From the NCBI GenBank assembly GCA_021234155.1, contig JAJEKV010000002.1, positions 5,864,025-5,928,024 of the forward strand: a stretch of 64,000 nucleotides of DNA, given 5' to 3'. This document shows positions 12,447-24,849 of this stretch, one piece after another. A program made the translations under genes and the position numbers. The notes under the pieces are model-generated. The model was not told the DNA's origin. It worked only from the letters and a program-made list of their open reading frames with translations, and did no database searches. This DNA is from Isoetes taiwanensis (lineage: Eukaryota; Streptophyta; Lycopodiopsida; Isoetales; Isoetaceae). The first letter of the stretch is position 1, and each line of letters starts with the position of its first letter.

Positions 12447-13527
12447 ATGAGCTCCCCAGGAGGAGCTGGACAGGCTGGTGGAGCTCCTGATGTAGCCAAT
12501 ATCTTGCAGGCTATTCAGCAAGTGTTGCAAGAGAGAGTCGCGTCGCAACAAAAAGACAAACAAGGACAAGGTAGTAGAGAAGGTGCTGAAGGACACTAAG
12601 AGGGAAGTATTTACTGGAGAGAATGTTACAGGGGATGATGCAGACTCGTGGCTTCGTGGAGTTGAGTTTTACTTTAAACTCATTAATGCCGAAGATTCCG
12701 TTAAAAGCTGTATTGGCTCAAGCAATGTTGGGTGGATTTGCTAGAGTATGGTGAGAGAATTATTTATGGATATAAATAAGGCTGCAAAGGGGTGCAATTT
12801 GGCAAGAGTTTAAGACCGCTTTTGAAGGACATTTTATGCCTCCCCGGGTACAAAGTTGACAAGATGAATGAGTTCTTGGACTTGACACGTAAAGGGACGG
12901 TGGCGAATATAACGAAAGTTTAGAAGGTTGCGATATCATTGTCCTTTTGAGGATAAGGAGAAGCTTTGTGCTCGATTTGTGAAGGGTTTGCGTGTTGATA
13001 TTAAGAGCACAATGTCGTGTGTCCTATAAGGATTTGGGAGGGGGTATTCGAATTGCTAAGAATCATGAATCGACCTAGCCGAAAAGCAACCTTGGAGAAT
13101 GCTAAGAAGAGACAAGTTCCTTCCACATGGCGGTGATGGGTGGATCTCATGAAAGGAGGTAGATTCTCTAGTAGGGGTGGCATGGGCTGCGCGATGCTGT
13201 TAGTATGCGGGAGGGCAGCCAAAATCGAGGATCTCGCCTATGTATGCACCTTTGAATGATGAAACTAGGGAAAAGTGTATTAATGAGAATCGATGTTTTA
13301 GGTGCGTAGAAGTTGGTCATTATGGACGAGATTGTCCGAGAAGGTGGATGGATAATCTTGCCTGTCCCGCAATCTTCTCAACGTGGAGGGCAAAACAAAC
13401 TAGTGGTCCAAGGTTGAATTCTAGTGATACTTATGGACGGGCCAAGCGCAGGAAAATGGAGGTCGGCAACCGTGGTGGACGTGGAGGTTTTGGGATAATA
13501 ATAGGGGTGGCAAAGAGGACAAGCTAG
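12447..13527 (+). pseudogene. Ty3 gag (frameshifted) with CCHC zinc knuckle
   Basis: The ATG at 12447 opens a Gly/Pro-rich start (MSSPGGAGQAGG) typical of chromovirus Gag. Following frames encode capsid-like sequence but shift several times between 12550 and 13230. The last frame (13240-13527) carries an intact knuckle, CFRCVEVGHYGRDCP, with C-x2-C-x4-H-x4-C spacing at residues 19-32. It is followed by a Gly/Arg-rich tail. Gag would package the RNA in cytoplasmic particles. The several breaks make this copy non-functional as read, although indels from sequencing error are possible. Confidence 0.8.
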
Positions 13528-13559
13528 AGGAGATAACAGATTATAGCACAAGCTAACCC

Positions 13560-16500
13560 TCGAGCTGAAGTTAGGGCTGCTCGAATCATGGACCCTCCTG
13601 TTGAAAGAATGTGCATGTATGCTGCAGAGTGGACTAGGGTCGTGTAGATAATCAAGCTGTGGTCATCAGAGTTCCAGGTATTATTCATGGAGTTCCTGTT
13701 CTCTTTTTTATTGATTGTGGTAGTACACATTATTTTATTTCCCCAAAGGCGGCAAAGAAACTAGATTTGAATATGATTAGTCTGGGACCCTAGATATGTG
13801 GAGTTGGTTGATGGTAAAATTAAGACTTCTTATGCTAAGGTAGACAATCTTAAATTCCAAGTAGGAGATCTTGAGTCCCATACTAGTTTTGAAGTATTGA
13901 GCCTAGGGAAGTATGATGCTATTCTTGGAATGTCATGGTTGAGGCCATATAAAGCTTGCATTGATTGCGGAGAGCAAACAGTTACATGCCAAAGTCCTAA
14001 TGGAGATAAGTATGTGCTGGAAGGATTGCCTTTGTCATTAGTGGTTACACCTTTGTCCCTGAAAAGTTTTAAGAAACAGATTAAGAATGGTTGCATAAGA
14101 ATGGGATGTGCATTTTTAGGTACCACCGAAGTTTCTGAGAACAACCTATTGCTCCCGAGATCCGAAAAAGTGTTGGATGAGTTCTCTGATGTGTTTCCTA
14201 AAGAATTAACAGAATTGCCTCCACATAGGATGGTAGATCATGAGATAGAACTTGTTCCTGGGGCTGAACCCACATCAAGGCCACCATATAGATTTCATGC
14301 ATTAGAGATGGCCGAATTAAAGAAACAGTTAGCGGAATTATTGGAACAAGGGTTTATACGGCCGAGTGTTTCTCCATTTGGTGCGCCAGTTTTGTTTGTA
14401 AAAAAGAAAGACGGACTTTAAGATTATGTATTGACTATCGCATGCTTAACCAGTTACAAAGTTGAAGAATAGATAGGCATTGCCTAGGGTTGATGAGTTA
14501 TTTGATCGGTTGGGACAAGCTAAGTACTTCACAAAATTTGATTTACGATCCGGATATCATCGATCCGATCAAGGATACGATATTTACAAGACGCCTTTTA
14601 GGACACGCTCACGGACATTACGAGTTTGTTGTAATGCCCCGTAGGTTGACAAATGCTCCCGCCACTTTTATGCGCCTAATGAACGAGATATATTCGATCT
14701 TTCTGGATAAGTTTATATTGGTTTTCTTTGATGATATTTTGGTATATTCCAGACATTAGAGGAGCATGTGGAACATGTAAAAAGCGGGACATTAGCTATT
14801 TTATGCGACGAGAAAAGTTGTATGGTAAGTTATCTAAGTGTTCTTTTGCACAAACTAGATTGGTATATCTTGGACATATAATTTCAGAAAAGGGATTAGA
14901 GCCAGATCCTTCTAAGATTGAGGCAGTTAGAGATTGGCCCACACCAAAGACGGTGAAAGAGGTAAGATCATTTTTGGGATTAGCGGGGTATTATCGCAAA
15001 TTTGTTCCTAAATTTGCAAAGATTGCTGCTCCTTTGACTTCTTTCTTTGAGTAAGAAGAATGATTTGCATTGGACCGATAGTTGTCAAGAAAGTTTTCAA
15101 AAGTTAAAGGATGTTTTGATTAGTGCACCGTTTTAAGGATTCCGCACATGAATATACCCTTCCATGTAGTCACCGATGCTTCGGAAAAGTCAGAGGAGGA
15201 GTTGCTGCCGCAGGATGGCCGAAGTTTGTGCTTATATATCTCTATAGTTGTCTCCTCAACAACAAAATTACCCAAAGGCATGATTTGGAAATGTTGGCCA
15301 TTATCCATGCCTTAAGGGTATGGAGACATTATTTATTGGGTCGTCGTTTTTTTTTGAAGACCCCACCACCAAAATTTGAAGTATTTTGCAAAACAGCCAT
15401 ATTTGAATAATAGGCAAAGGAGGTGGATGCAATTAAGAGAAGAGTATGATTTTGAAATTGAATATCAACCTGGCAAAGAAAATGTGATTGCTGATGCTTT
15501 GTCTAGAAGGTCATTTTTAACCTCTATTAGTGTGTTACAAGGGCAATGGGATGCAGATATTCTTAGCAAGTTGAGGAATGATCCATATTTTGCACCTGTG
15601 TTGGAGAACCCTCAAGATTTTCCGAGGTATGCATTGTCTAAAGGAGTTTTATATTATAATGGTCGTATGTGTATTCCTAATGATCATGAGTTGAGATTGA
15701 GGTTGCTATATGAAGCACATGATAGTCCGTTGGCGGGCCACCCAGGGGTACACAAAACTTTGAGGAAAAATGCTTGAATTTCTTTTGGCCCTACGTAAGA
15801 AGATGGTTAAGGAGTACGTGGCTAGGTGTTTATCTTGTCAGAAGGTAAAAGCATCAAGGTTTAGGGAGCCTGGAGAATTACAACCTTTAGTAATTCCATC
15901 TTCCAAGTGGGAGTGTATTTCCATGGACTTCATTGTTGAGCTTCCCCGAACACGTTCAGGTTATGATGCAATTTATGTTGTGGTTGATCGACTAACTAAG
16001 CAGGCCCATTTTATGCCTACGAAGACTACTGCTACGGCAATGGATATTGCTAAGTTATTTGCTAAGGAGATTTTTAGATTGCATGGGATGCCGGCCACTA
16101 TTTCATCAGATCGGGATACAAAATTTATGAGCCAATTTTGGCAAGGGTTGTTTCAAAATATTGGCACTAAGTTATATGCCAAGACATCTTATCGCCCCTC
16201 AAGCAGATGGCCAAGTTGAGCGAGTTAATCAAATCTTGGAGGATATGCTCAGGATGTATGTGCCTAGTCAACCAAAGGTATGGGATTCCTATTTGTATTT
16301 GGCTGAGTTTGCATACAATAACACTTATCAAGATTTCATTAAAATGAGTCCTTTTGAGGCAATGTATGGTAAGGAGTGTTGGAGAGATCCCCAATGCAAT
16401 GTTGAAGCAGCTAATGAAGTAGCGGAGGACATGGAAGCTCAGCTAAGGAGACTTCGACAGAATTTGGCTGTGGCACAAAATAGACAGAAGCAGTATGCCA

Positions 16501-16943
16501 ATAAAAGACGTAGACCACTTGAATTTCAAAAAGGGGATTATGTGTTCTTGAGGATTAATCCCAAGCAGAGCTCACTGGCATTTAAAAGTGCAGGTAAATG
16601 GGCTCCTAGGTATGCGGGTCCGTACGAAATTTTGGAACGTATTGGCAAAGTGGCTTATAGGTTGGAGTCGCCCTCACACTTCAAAGTACATAATGTCTTT
16701 CACGTGAGTAACTTAAGGAAGTATGTGTTTGATCCCTCCCATATGTTGGGGGACGATGATTTGGTAAGAAGGGAGAACTTTCTGTACCCCCGACCAGAAC
16801 GTATTCTGCGAGAGGAAACCCGTCGCTTAAGGAGGCGAAGAATACGTAGATTTTTGGTTCAATGGGCGGGTTGTCCTGAGGAAGATGCCACATGGGAGGA
16901 TGCCAATTGGATTCTTCGTGAGTTTCCGGAGATGCGCCCATGA
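13560..16943 (+). pseudogene. Ty3 pol: protease-RT-RNase H-integrase-chromodomain (frameshifted)
   Basis: Domains occur in standard Ty3 order. The aspartic protease has FIDCGST (about 13707) and DAILGMSW (about 13915). RT spans 14310-15054 with FFDDILVYS near 14728-14755. RNase H spans about 15080-15510 (RVWRHYLLG, ADALSRRSF). Integrase begins with a His-His/Cys-Cys region (EAHDSPLAGHPGVH, CLSCQK), then catalytic Asp in MDFIVELP, Asp in SSDRDTKF, and Glu in GQVERVNQ. A C-terminal chromodomain (RRFLVQWAGCPEEDATWED, about 16850-16915) places it among chromoviruses, whose chromodomain directs integration to marked chromatin. Frame changes occur near 13780, 14420, 14480, 14750, 15055, 15130, 15390, 15775 and 16190. 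Integrase and chromodomain are best preserved. Confidence 0.9.
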
Positions 16944-16960
16944 GGACATGGGTTGAATTT

Positions 16961-16975
16961 TTGGAGGAGAGACAC
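16961..16975 (+). other. Polypurine tract of Ty3 chromovirus 1
   Basis: TTGGAGGAGAGACAC abuts the TGTGACGGGCC start of the right LTR, as expected for plus-strand priming in the gag-pol orientation. It shows that the right LTR has the orientation natural for this element's 3' end. Confidence 0.75.
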
Positions 16976-18086
16976 TGTGACGGGCCTGGCCAGTTAACCT
17001 CTCGGTAACTGGAGATCCCATCGATCTCTACCGTTGGATCTATTTACCCTTTGCAACTCAATAAATTGATACATGCATACTTAGGTAAAGAATTTAATCT
17101 TTATACATGCTCTAAGGTCCCAAAAATATTATACTTGCCATTGCTAGGCAAAATCCCACACAACAACCAAAGTTACAAATAATTATAGTTTAAGCCGATC
17201 CATAATGATAATAGCTATATTAATCAAATATATTATCTAGCAATCCACACACTCCTACTCTCGCCTTTCTGCAGCTTGGCTACTTTCCGGAGCATCTCGC
17301 ACTTCTGCTTACACCATTTAACCACGGGGTTAGTCACACGGACTAAGTGGGGATCGGGAATCTAGAATATATCAAGCATCAATTACCACAAGCATTAACT
17401 TAGAACAGTAACTTAGCCTTACCGTAACCTCGCCCCTGCAATCCAAGTTACTAGTCCAACCAACATAAATACAATGCATAATTATGCTAAGCACAACCAT
17501 TGCAACTTGATTCCAAAGATTAAAACCACATATACACTAGCCAAGCAACCATAGCATCAACATTGCAACCAATATTCCTCTGGCTCTGAGCAAGGTCAAC
17601 TCGGCTGATCAGGCCAGTGACATAGAGGCGGGGTAACCACGTGTGTACACACCCATCCACGCCAAGCGCCCAAAGATTGGAGGACCACTTATCGTGGCAT
17701 GACGTTGCACCATATGGTACCAACGCCGATGTTCAAATATTACCATTTACATAGCATCAGGCAAAACCGTGAGTCTAGACCATCGCACCTAGACTCGCCC
17801 CGCAGGGTCTATATCAAAGAATTTCACCATAGACAATTACATACAATTCACCATCATTATGCCCATGCCCTAACAAGCTTACATTCCGTAATTCCATAAT
17901 ATACACTTCATATAACAAGAGAAAGCCCAACCATAAATTAGTAATTAAAATAACCCCAATCATGCAATATGCAGCCATCACCATTAAATAACAGATAAAA
18001 ATGTCTACACCTTAACAAGATTCAGGCTAATAACTATATTTAAGACTTTAATAATGTTTAACCTATAGCATTCGAATATCGTTATT

Positions 18087-18143
18087 CGAATAAACGAATA
18101 TATCAGTCAAATTTCGTAACTGTACGTACTCCCATTATTCGTT
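18087..18143. repeat. 57-bp direct terminal repeat, left copy
   Basis: It is identical as read to 24793-24849. It begins CGAATAA and ends TTATTCGTT, so its own ends are inverted relative to each other, and it holds the palindrome GTACGTAC. The repeat is absent from the empty site, so it belongs to the element and is not a target duplication. Confidence 0.85.
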
Positions 18144-18148
18144 CTTTC

Positions 18149-19314
18149 CATGTATTATAGCGTCACATTCAGGTTTTATTCCCCACCATTGATATGGCGA
18201 ATATTCCCAGTATTGTGCCAGATCAATGGCCATTAGAATTTTGAGCGAAAAAATGCATGCCACTGTCAATGGTGTAGAACGAACCTATGGTTGAAGCAAA
18301 TCAAATCTGAAAGAAGGAAAATAAAAAAACCACTGGTGCACATGAATTTGCCAGACTCATCTTCACATAGGATGCAGCTATGGCATGTAATCTAAGCTCC
18401 GGCTTTGATTTCTTTGAGAAGATAAGCTCTTTCCTTGGTCTATTATACAACTGAAAACCCTTATATTGCTCTAACAGGGAGCAAACAACACAGGTTTGGG
18501 AAAAGGAATATAGTAGCCATAATATAACAATACCATAATACTTGGAACGGTGCATTGTCATTTATCACTCAACCTGCAATAAAAAAGTGCGAGATGCTCA
18601 ACCTGTTCCACGACTCTTCTAGAAATTTCTATATGCCTACCTATTCTTGCTTGCCACTTATCTCTTCATAACATTCAATGACCAGAATTTTTGAAGCCAC
18701 TCCAGCCTTCAGAGGAAAATTGCCTATCGAATCATTGCTCAAATCAAGCATGACCGAAGTTCTCCAAATACCCCCAATTCCTGGAATGTTGCCGTAAAAA
18801 AATTTACACTCGTGAGAAATCTGGATTGCATGCAGCAGAAAGCCAATTTGGCCGAATATCGGCCTCGAAAAGGAGAAACCCAAAGGCTTTGTAGCGCACC
18901 CCGCTCATCCCGGACGGGGTTTTAAATGAATTGCCGCTAAAATAAGCTCTTTGCATTCGAAAAGTCGGGCTACGTTGATGTTGTTTGTGCTTAGATTCGG
19001 ATATTCAAGAGAAGTAATATCTCCAATTTTTGACGAATGTTCCTACAAAGAGTCCGACCGCATAAACAAAAGAAACCAAAGGGCCGGAGGATTCAACCTC
19101 CAGGGCTGGACGGCCTCACCGAGCCCATATCGGCCGCCTTCTAACAACCAGAGAAATGACAAGGGTAGTCTCCAACATGCCGGGCCGCCTACCTCCCCCA
19201 CAGCCTCCCTCTCTCAGACACACACCACAGGGCAGCGATTCAAATGCCTCGTGCCTTCCAAATTGGGGTTCCTGGAATTCAACCCTTGCAACAAAGGCCC
19301 ATGCAAAAAAGCGA
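18149..19314. repeat. Long direct repeat A (about 1.17 kb)
   Basis: It matches 22124-23279 in the same orientation over the full length with frequent small indels. Neither copy holds a recognisable domain. It includes the left inverted terminus of the element. Confidence 0.85.
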
Positions 19315-19379
19315 GCTGCAGACCACCCAAAATAGCATGAAACACTGAAGCTGCTCTCACATGGCAAAAGTTTCTAATG

Positions 19380-19460
19380 TTCGTTTTTTCCAAGTATTAT
19401 AGCGTTTCGTTGAACTTTAATTGCAAGCCGTCGAGGAGGGGAATATTCCTGGTATTGTTC
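19380..19460. repeat. Third internal copy of the Rep-element terminus
   Basis: TTCGTTTTTTCCAAGTATTA followed by TAGCGTTTCGTTGAACTT and GGGAATATTCCTGGTATTGT resembles the outer termini at 18137 and (inverted) 24801. It lies just left of the Rep core, so the Rep-bearing unit may itself be an element nested in a relative. Confidence 0.6.
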
Positions 19461-19724
19461 CAGATCGAAGGCCCATATCATTTACAATTATATTGATTAG
19501 AATTGTTCCTAAGGTGCACATTGACGTCTATGGTGTAAAACCCACAATACCATTAAAGGAAGCAATTTACATAAGCCTTCATAGGCAAAGCATGATATAT
19601 ACATTGACGTCAATAACTACAACAGCATCAACAGAGACAATTTACAGAAGGCCTCATAGGCAAAAAGAGCACACATCACAACTGAACCACACAAGCGTAT
19701 CTACAACCAGCCATGGAGATTCCA

Positions 19725-20181
19725 CTATCGATCACCTGCCCTCCTCTTGCTAGGCCCAGCATCCTGGGTGTCATGCCGGCGCCTTATCACTTCCAGCTCA
19801 CGTAACTCCCTTATGAGCAGGCCCCTAGTGAGGTTCAAGTGTGATCGCAGCATCTTCCTCTCAAAACTAGCATCCTCCACAGGACAAGCCTCAACCAACT
19901 CAACAAAGACTCTCTCAATCGCTTCGAGTAAGGCCATGAGCCGCATTTAAGATTCCCCATCGCCCTTCTTGCAGACATACTCTAACAGCTTCCTCCGCAT
20001 CTCTTAGCTCCTGTACAAAATCATACACCTCCTCCTTATTACCTGACTCTACAACCGATTGATCAATGGATTCAGCATCCTCTGAGCTATCGGTGATCAC
20101 AACCAGCTCCTGCCCGTGACGAGGACCCACCCCCATAGCATTCTCACCTGTGACAACAAGGACATTAGCTAAATGAAGCAC
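19725..20181 (-). CDS. Small acidic/coiled ORF downstream of Rep, possible last Rep exon
   Basis: Two overlapping minus-strand frames (20181-19915 and 19946-19725) read as one piece with a single shift near 19930. The first has ELVVITDSSEDAESID, a hydrophobic stretch followed by acidic and serine residues, as in SUMO-interacting motifs. It continues with a helical EEVYDFVQELRDAEEAVR. The second ends in a basic PSKRRAGDR tail. A TTGTCACAG acceptor-like sequence precedes the VVITDSSED segment, so it could be the final exon of the Rep gene rather than a separate gene. Function unknown. Confidence 0.4.
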
Positions 20182-20219
20182 AATGAAATGAAAGCAAAGC
20201 GTAAAGGCAAGCAGCTACA

Positions 20220-21630
20220 TCAAACTACATCAAACTCATCATCCCTAATGTCAAGCGGGATGAACTCAGCATAGGGATCAGCAGGCTCTTGACACGGGGG
20301 CTGCACTCCGCTATTAGCATAGACGAAGTCATCACCACTACTTCCATCTCCAGACCTCTCCTCCCCATCCTCGAACACGCCTGCAGCATCCCAAATGCGC
20401 TTTCTTCTCCTTCCAACACGCTCTATTGGGACCACTCTGCCGGCTGCCGAACAATGCCATCGCGCACATCCTTATAGCCGCATTGCCGCGGTGCCGAGCA
20501 TAATCCGCCAGCTGCTTGCACTGCTCCAACGACGCGATATGCTAGAAGTTATTGGGCAACACCCAAGAACTTGCCACCGAACTTGCCGGGTCATTGGCAA
20601 AGATGCACTTGATGGTGTGAAGAAGGGAGACAGTCCTAAACCTGCCAGCATGATATGACACATAGTGGAAAGCTTTGGCCATGAGGTTTCGATTGTCAAG
20701 CACTATCAAATGCTTGACCTCCCCGGCCCCATACAATGCATAAAGCTCCTTCCCAGTGTGCACTTGCTCCGAAGATACATTGTGCATGTGAGCTTTAAAG
20801 TGTAACTTCCCCATGTCTTTCAAGCAATAGCCCACGAGGCCTTCGAAGCAATGCAATTTGCTTCCCCTCAAGGCTTTGCATAGGATCATGGCCCCTACCG
20901 GTTTACAGGTGTTCCATCCTAGAAAATTCTTTATTCTCACATTCAAGCTGGATGGAGTCTTCGCGTCAGATCGCATCACAGCTTGGATGTGCAAATGGTC
21001 AAGGTCTGACCCTCTTTCCAATGCAACCACACCTGCTTTGCATTTCTCCTTCAGAAACACAATCATCCGATCATATAACGCTTGTGGGACATCACATCCC
21101 CCAAACACAATCGTCACAGATGCATCTAGCACCCCGGGCAACTCCACAGCTTCTTCTCCAGGCCCCCCACCAATGTCAACCCCGACATGCTCCTCTATGA
21201 AGCTGGGGATCCTACGGCCTCTCCCACGTCCCCGCTTTGTAGCCCCACCCCTGGCAGTCCTAACATTGACACGGGCCTCCGCCTCCTCTACAGACTCATC
21301 CCATATGGGTTCGGCACCGGATTGTGTGATTGAAGGCGTGCACCTCACCTGCCTTCCCCCTCGGCGGCCACCACTACCTGCTCTACCTCCACCTCTACTC
21401 CCCCTTCCCCGCCTTCCTCCAGCCTGCCTACACATATCAGGTGCCAATGAACCTACTCGATCCTCAAACACGGCAGGCATACCAGCATCACCCCGCACCG
21501 CACCACCACCTCTCTCGCTTCCACCTCTCTGGACTGAGCTGCCCATCCCCAGGCTCAATTGTCTGATCCTACCATCCAGCCCTCCGTCCCCCTCAATTAC
21601 AACATCCCTCCGGTGGGTCGGGCCTCGCAA
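20220..21630 (-). CDS. Rep-like HUH endonuclease (single-Tyr type), C-terminal part frameshifted
   Basis: The main frame (21630-20542, 362 residues) starts with a disordered Arg/Gly-rich region (residues 1-140). A Rep-like endonuclease domain follows. Motif 1 is VTIVFGG (172-178). Motif 2 is DHLHIQAV with the metal-binding His-Leu-His at 212-214. Motif 3 is GYCLKD with candidate nicking Tyr268 and Lys271 (YxxK). These spacings match rolling-circle Reps of the HUH class, which nick single-stranded DNA and stay covalently bound through Tyr. After a stop near 20542, the sequence continues in shifted frames (20529-20338 and 20435-20220), ending in an acidic tail (DDFVYANS, PLDIRDDEFDVV). It has one catalytic Tyr, unlike Helitron Reps, and no helicase is visible. 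The 292-residue plus-strand frame over the same DNA is a shadow. Confidence 0.75.
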
Positions 21631-22123
21631 AGCTAATCGGGCAGGCCTTCGCTTCCAGCTCCCTTCCTCATCTCAGCAGAGCTCCCAGCTAGACTCAGGT
21701 GGACCGTTCTACAAAGATCAAGGCAATGAAATATAGGCCTCGCCACCACCGCCGCCGCAACACCCGCAGGACAACTATCCAACAACCGCCTCGCTTGACC
21801 ACCCTGTAGACCTTCACTTTCAACCGCAAGATCCCTTCATCCGCATGATGCGCCGTTTCGCCTAATCTCTCCACACACACACCGCACGCTTCACCTGTGC
21901 CCGCCCGGAATACCTCTCACCTACTGCCCGCTATGCTAATTTCACCGACCAAGCATGCACAAACACACGAGATTCGGCTGATTCAAGGACGCCACCAACA
22001 GCCTCCATCGCCTCCAAGGTCCAAAATGGATTCCTTCACGAAATCGAGCTGGATTTCCAAATGCCAGATAACAGAGCCGAAAAAAGAAGGAAATCGAGCG
22101 CTTCGTATCCATCAATGATAAAA

Positions 22124-23279
22124 ATGTATTATAAGCCACATTCGTGTTTTATTCCCCACCATTGATATGGCTTAATATTCCCAGATTGTGCCGATCAATG
22201 GCCATTAGAATTTTGAGCGAAAAAAAATGCATGCCACCGCTAATGGTGTAGAACGAACCTATGGTTGAAGCAAATCAAATCTGAAAGAAGGAAAATAAAA
22301 ACCAATCGGGTGCACATGAATTTGCTGCACTCATCTTCACATAGGATGCAACTATGGCATGTAATCTAAGCTCCTCGCTTTGATTTCTTTGAGAAGATAA
22401 GCTCTTTCCTGGTCTATTATACAACCGAAAACCCTTATATTGCTCTAACAGGAGCAAACAACACAAGTTCTGAAAAGGAATATAGTAGCCATAATATAAC
22501 AATACCATAATACTTGAATCGGTGCATTGTCATTTATCACTCAACCCCAATAAAAAGTGCGAGATGCTCAACCCTGTTCCACCGACTTTTCTAGAAATTT
22601 CTATATGCCTACCTATTCTTGCTTGCCACTTATCTCTTCATAACATTCAATGACTGAATTTTGAAGCGTTCACCTCAGAGGAAAATTGCCTATCGAATCA
22701 TCAAGGCTCAAATCAAGCATGACCGAAGTTCTCCAAATTTCAATTCCGTGGAATGTTGCCGAGAAAAAAATTTACACTCGTGAGAAATCTGATTGCATGC
22801 CGCAGAGAAGCCAATTTGGCCTAATATCAGCTCGAAAAGGAGAAACCCAAGGTTTTGTAGCGCACCCACCATCCGGGACGGCCGAAAAATGAATTGCTGC
22901 TTAAAATAAGCTCTTGCATTCGAAAAGTCGGGCTACGCTGATGTTGTTTGTGCTTAGATTCAGATATTCAAGAGAAGTAATATCTCCAATTTTGACGAAA
23001 ATGTTCCTACAAAGAGTCTCGACCAAGCATAAACAAAAGAAACCAAAGGGCCGGAGGATTCAACCTCCAGGGGGCCGGACGGCCTCACCGTGAGCCCATA
23101 TCGACCTGCCCTAACATCAGAGAAATGACATGGGTAGTCTCCAACATGCCGGGCCGCGCCTACCTCCCCACGCCTCCCTCTCAGACACACACACCACGTG
23201 CCCATTCAAATGCCTCGTGCCTTCCAAATTGGGGTTCCCTGAATTCAACCCTTGCAACAAAGGCCCATGCAAAAAGCGA
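22124..23279. repeat. Long direct repeat B (about 1.16 kb)
   Basis: Second copy of repeat A, with many short indels. It starts truncated (AATGTATTATAAGCC where A reads CATGTATTATAGCG). A and B flank the 2.8-kb core that carries the Rep gene. Confidence 0.85.
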
Positions 23280-24636
23280 TGGCGCGGATAAGAAGGCATG
23301 CTTCTTTCTTTTTGGCAAGGGCACGGAGCTTTGGTGGTCGCCCCTCCCCGTGGCAAAAAGGATTCCGGCAGCAAAGCCAAGGATGCAGAAAGACTTGACT
23401 TATGATTTGCATGAGAAAATGTCTAAATTCGAATTGTGAGGAGGTGAAATTTGAATTCGGCCCTCCTCAGGCATGGCAATAGTGTTATATTATAAGAGGT
23501 CGATTGATGAAGATATTTTAGATTTAAGGCTTGGCGATGGATTGAGTACAAAGATGATGGTCTTATTGTTTGTCCACATTATTGCAGCCCCGGAATTTTG
23601 CATTTGGTAAGGAAGTTTGAGGGCGCTCTTGCTATCTTTTCCATGAGCATAGCCAGAGAGTATGGTATTGCATGACACAATATGCTGTACAAGCATGATA
23701 GCAAACACCAGGTAGGCATGTTTAAGCGTTCTGCATTTGGCATACATGTCCGGTCGGTGGGAGCCTAATTATAGTCTTCCCTCGGGCATGGGAACAGCCT
23801 TATATAAAAGGCCGGGCTAGTTTCTAGTTTGCTTCCCAGATCTGAACACGACGCTACCGCAAATTTTTGTCGCTGACATGAATCCTTTGCACCATGAATT
23901 CTTTGTCGCGACATGGTTGATTGCTTTGTTGGTGGTTTTGTTGTAGAATCAAGAACAATTTTTTTTTGTCTTCTTCCGCCTGTTCTATAGTATTCACCTG
24001 CTGCATGCCGTAGTGTTCACCGGGACAGGAGGGGGGCCGCAAACTAGAAGTCTCCCAAAGGCCGATTGATGAACTTGTTTTAGATTTAAGGCTTGGCGAG
24101 CATATTATTGCAGGCTCTGGGCTTCCTTTGCTGCTTCTTCTTTGCTTTCTTCTGCAGATTTGGCTCTGATGACATATTTGCCCAGCAAGCAGATAGCATG
24201 ATAGAGGGCCTTTTTACAAGGATAATGAGCGAATCAAGGCCAGAATTAGTCCTTCTTATGCAGATTTGGTTGCAAGCTTTTGCCCCCTTATAAATTTGAT
24301 TTTAGTCTGCTACTCCAAGCCTGCGTGAGGCAGCCCATACCTTGAGGCAGCCCATACCTTGAGGCAAACCGATACCTTCCGTGAGTGGGAAATATGGCTT
24401 CAAAATTTTCGGCCATGTTTTTGGCCTCACTTTTTGAAGCAGAGTTGCACATTCCCCTTTTCGGCATCTAATTTCCTCAAGCAGAGTTCCTTGCCAATCG
24501 ACCTATGCAGTTATGCTTGGTTGGCAGAGCTTTCGTTGCCTCGTCAAAATTTTCCCGGGTTGAAGAAGTAGCAAGCGAAGCTATGGCTATGGCCGAATTT
24601 GTTTCAAGTGGTTTTTTATATTTCTTCTTTTTTTCC
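23280..24636. other. Right arm of the Rep element, no recognisable gene
   Basis: Non-coding as far as can be seen. It holds two copies of a short segment, CGATTGATGAA followed by TTTTAGATTTAAGGCTTGGC (about 23500 and 24063), and a small tandem of TTGAGGCAGCCCATACC near 24320-24365. Confidence 0.6.
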
Positions 24637-24792
24637 GCTGCAACCATAGGTTCATTCTACACCATTGACATTGGCATGCAATTTTTCTCTTGAAATTCCA
24701 ATGGCCATTGATCTGGCACAATACCTAGAATATTCGCCAGATCAATGGTTGGGAATAAAACTTGAACCAAACGCCATAATACTTGGAAAAAA

Positions 24793-24849
24793 CGAATAAA
24801 CGAATATATCAGTCAAATTTCGTAACTGTACGTACTCCCATTATTCGTT
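24793..24849. repeat. 57-bp direct terminal repeat, right copy
   Basis: Same sequence and orientation as 18087-18143. It borders the resumption of LTR sequence (TTATAGATAAC) at 24851. Confidence 0.85.

Noticed and set aside
18087-18143. 57-bp repeat as a target-site duplication
   Set aside because: The empty site in the left LTR lacks these 57 bases, so they belong to the element.
20858-21736. 292-residue plus-strand open frame rich in Pro/Ser
   Set aside because: It is antisense to the Rep gene; its length comes from GC-rich codons opposite the Arg/Gly-rich Rep leader.
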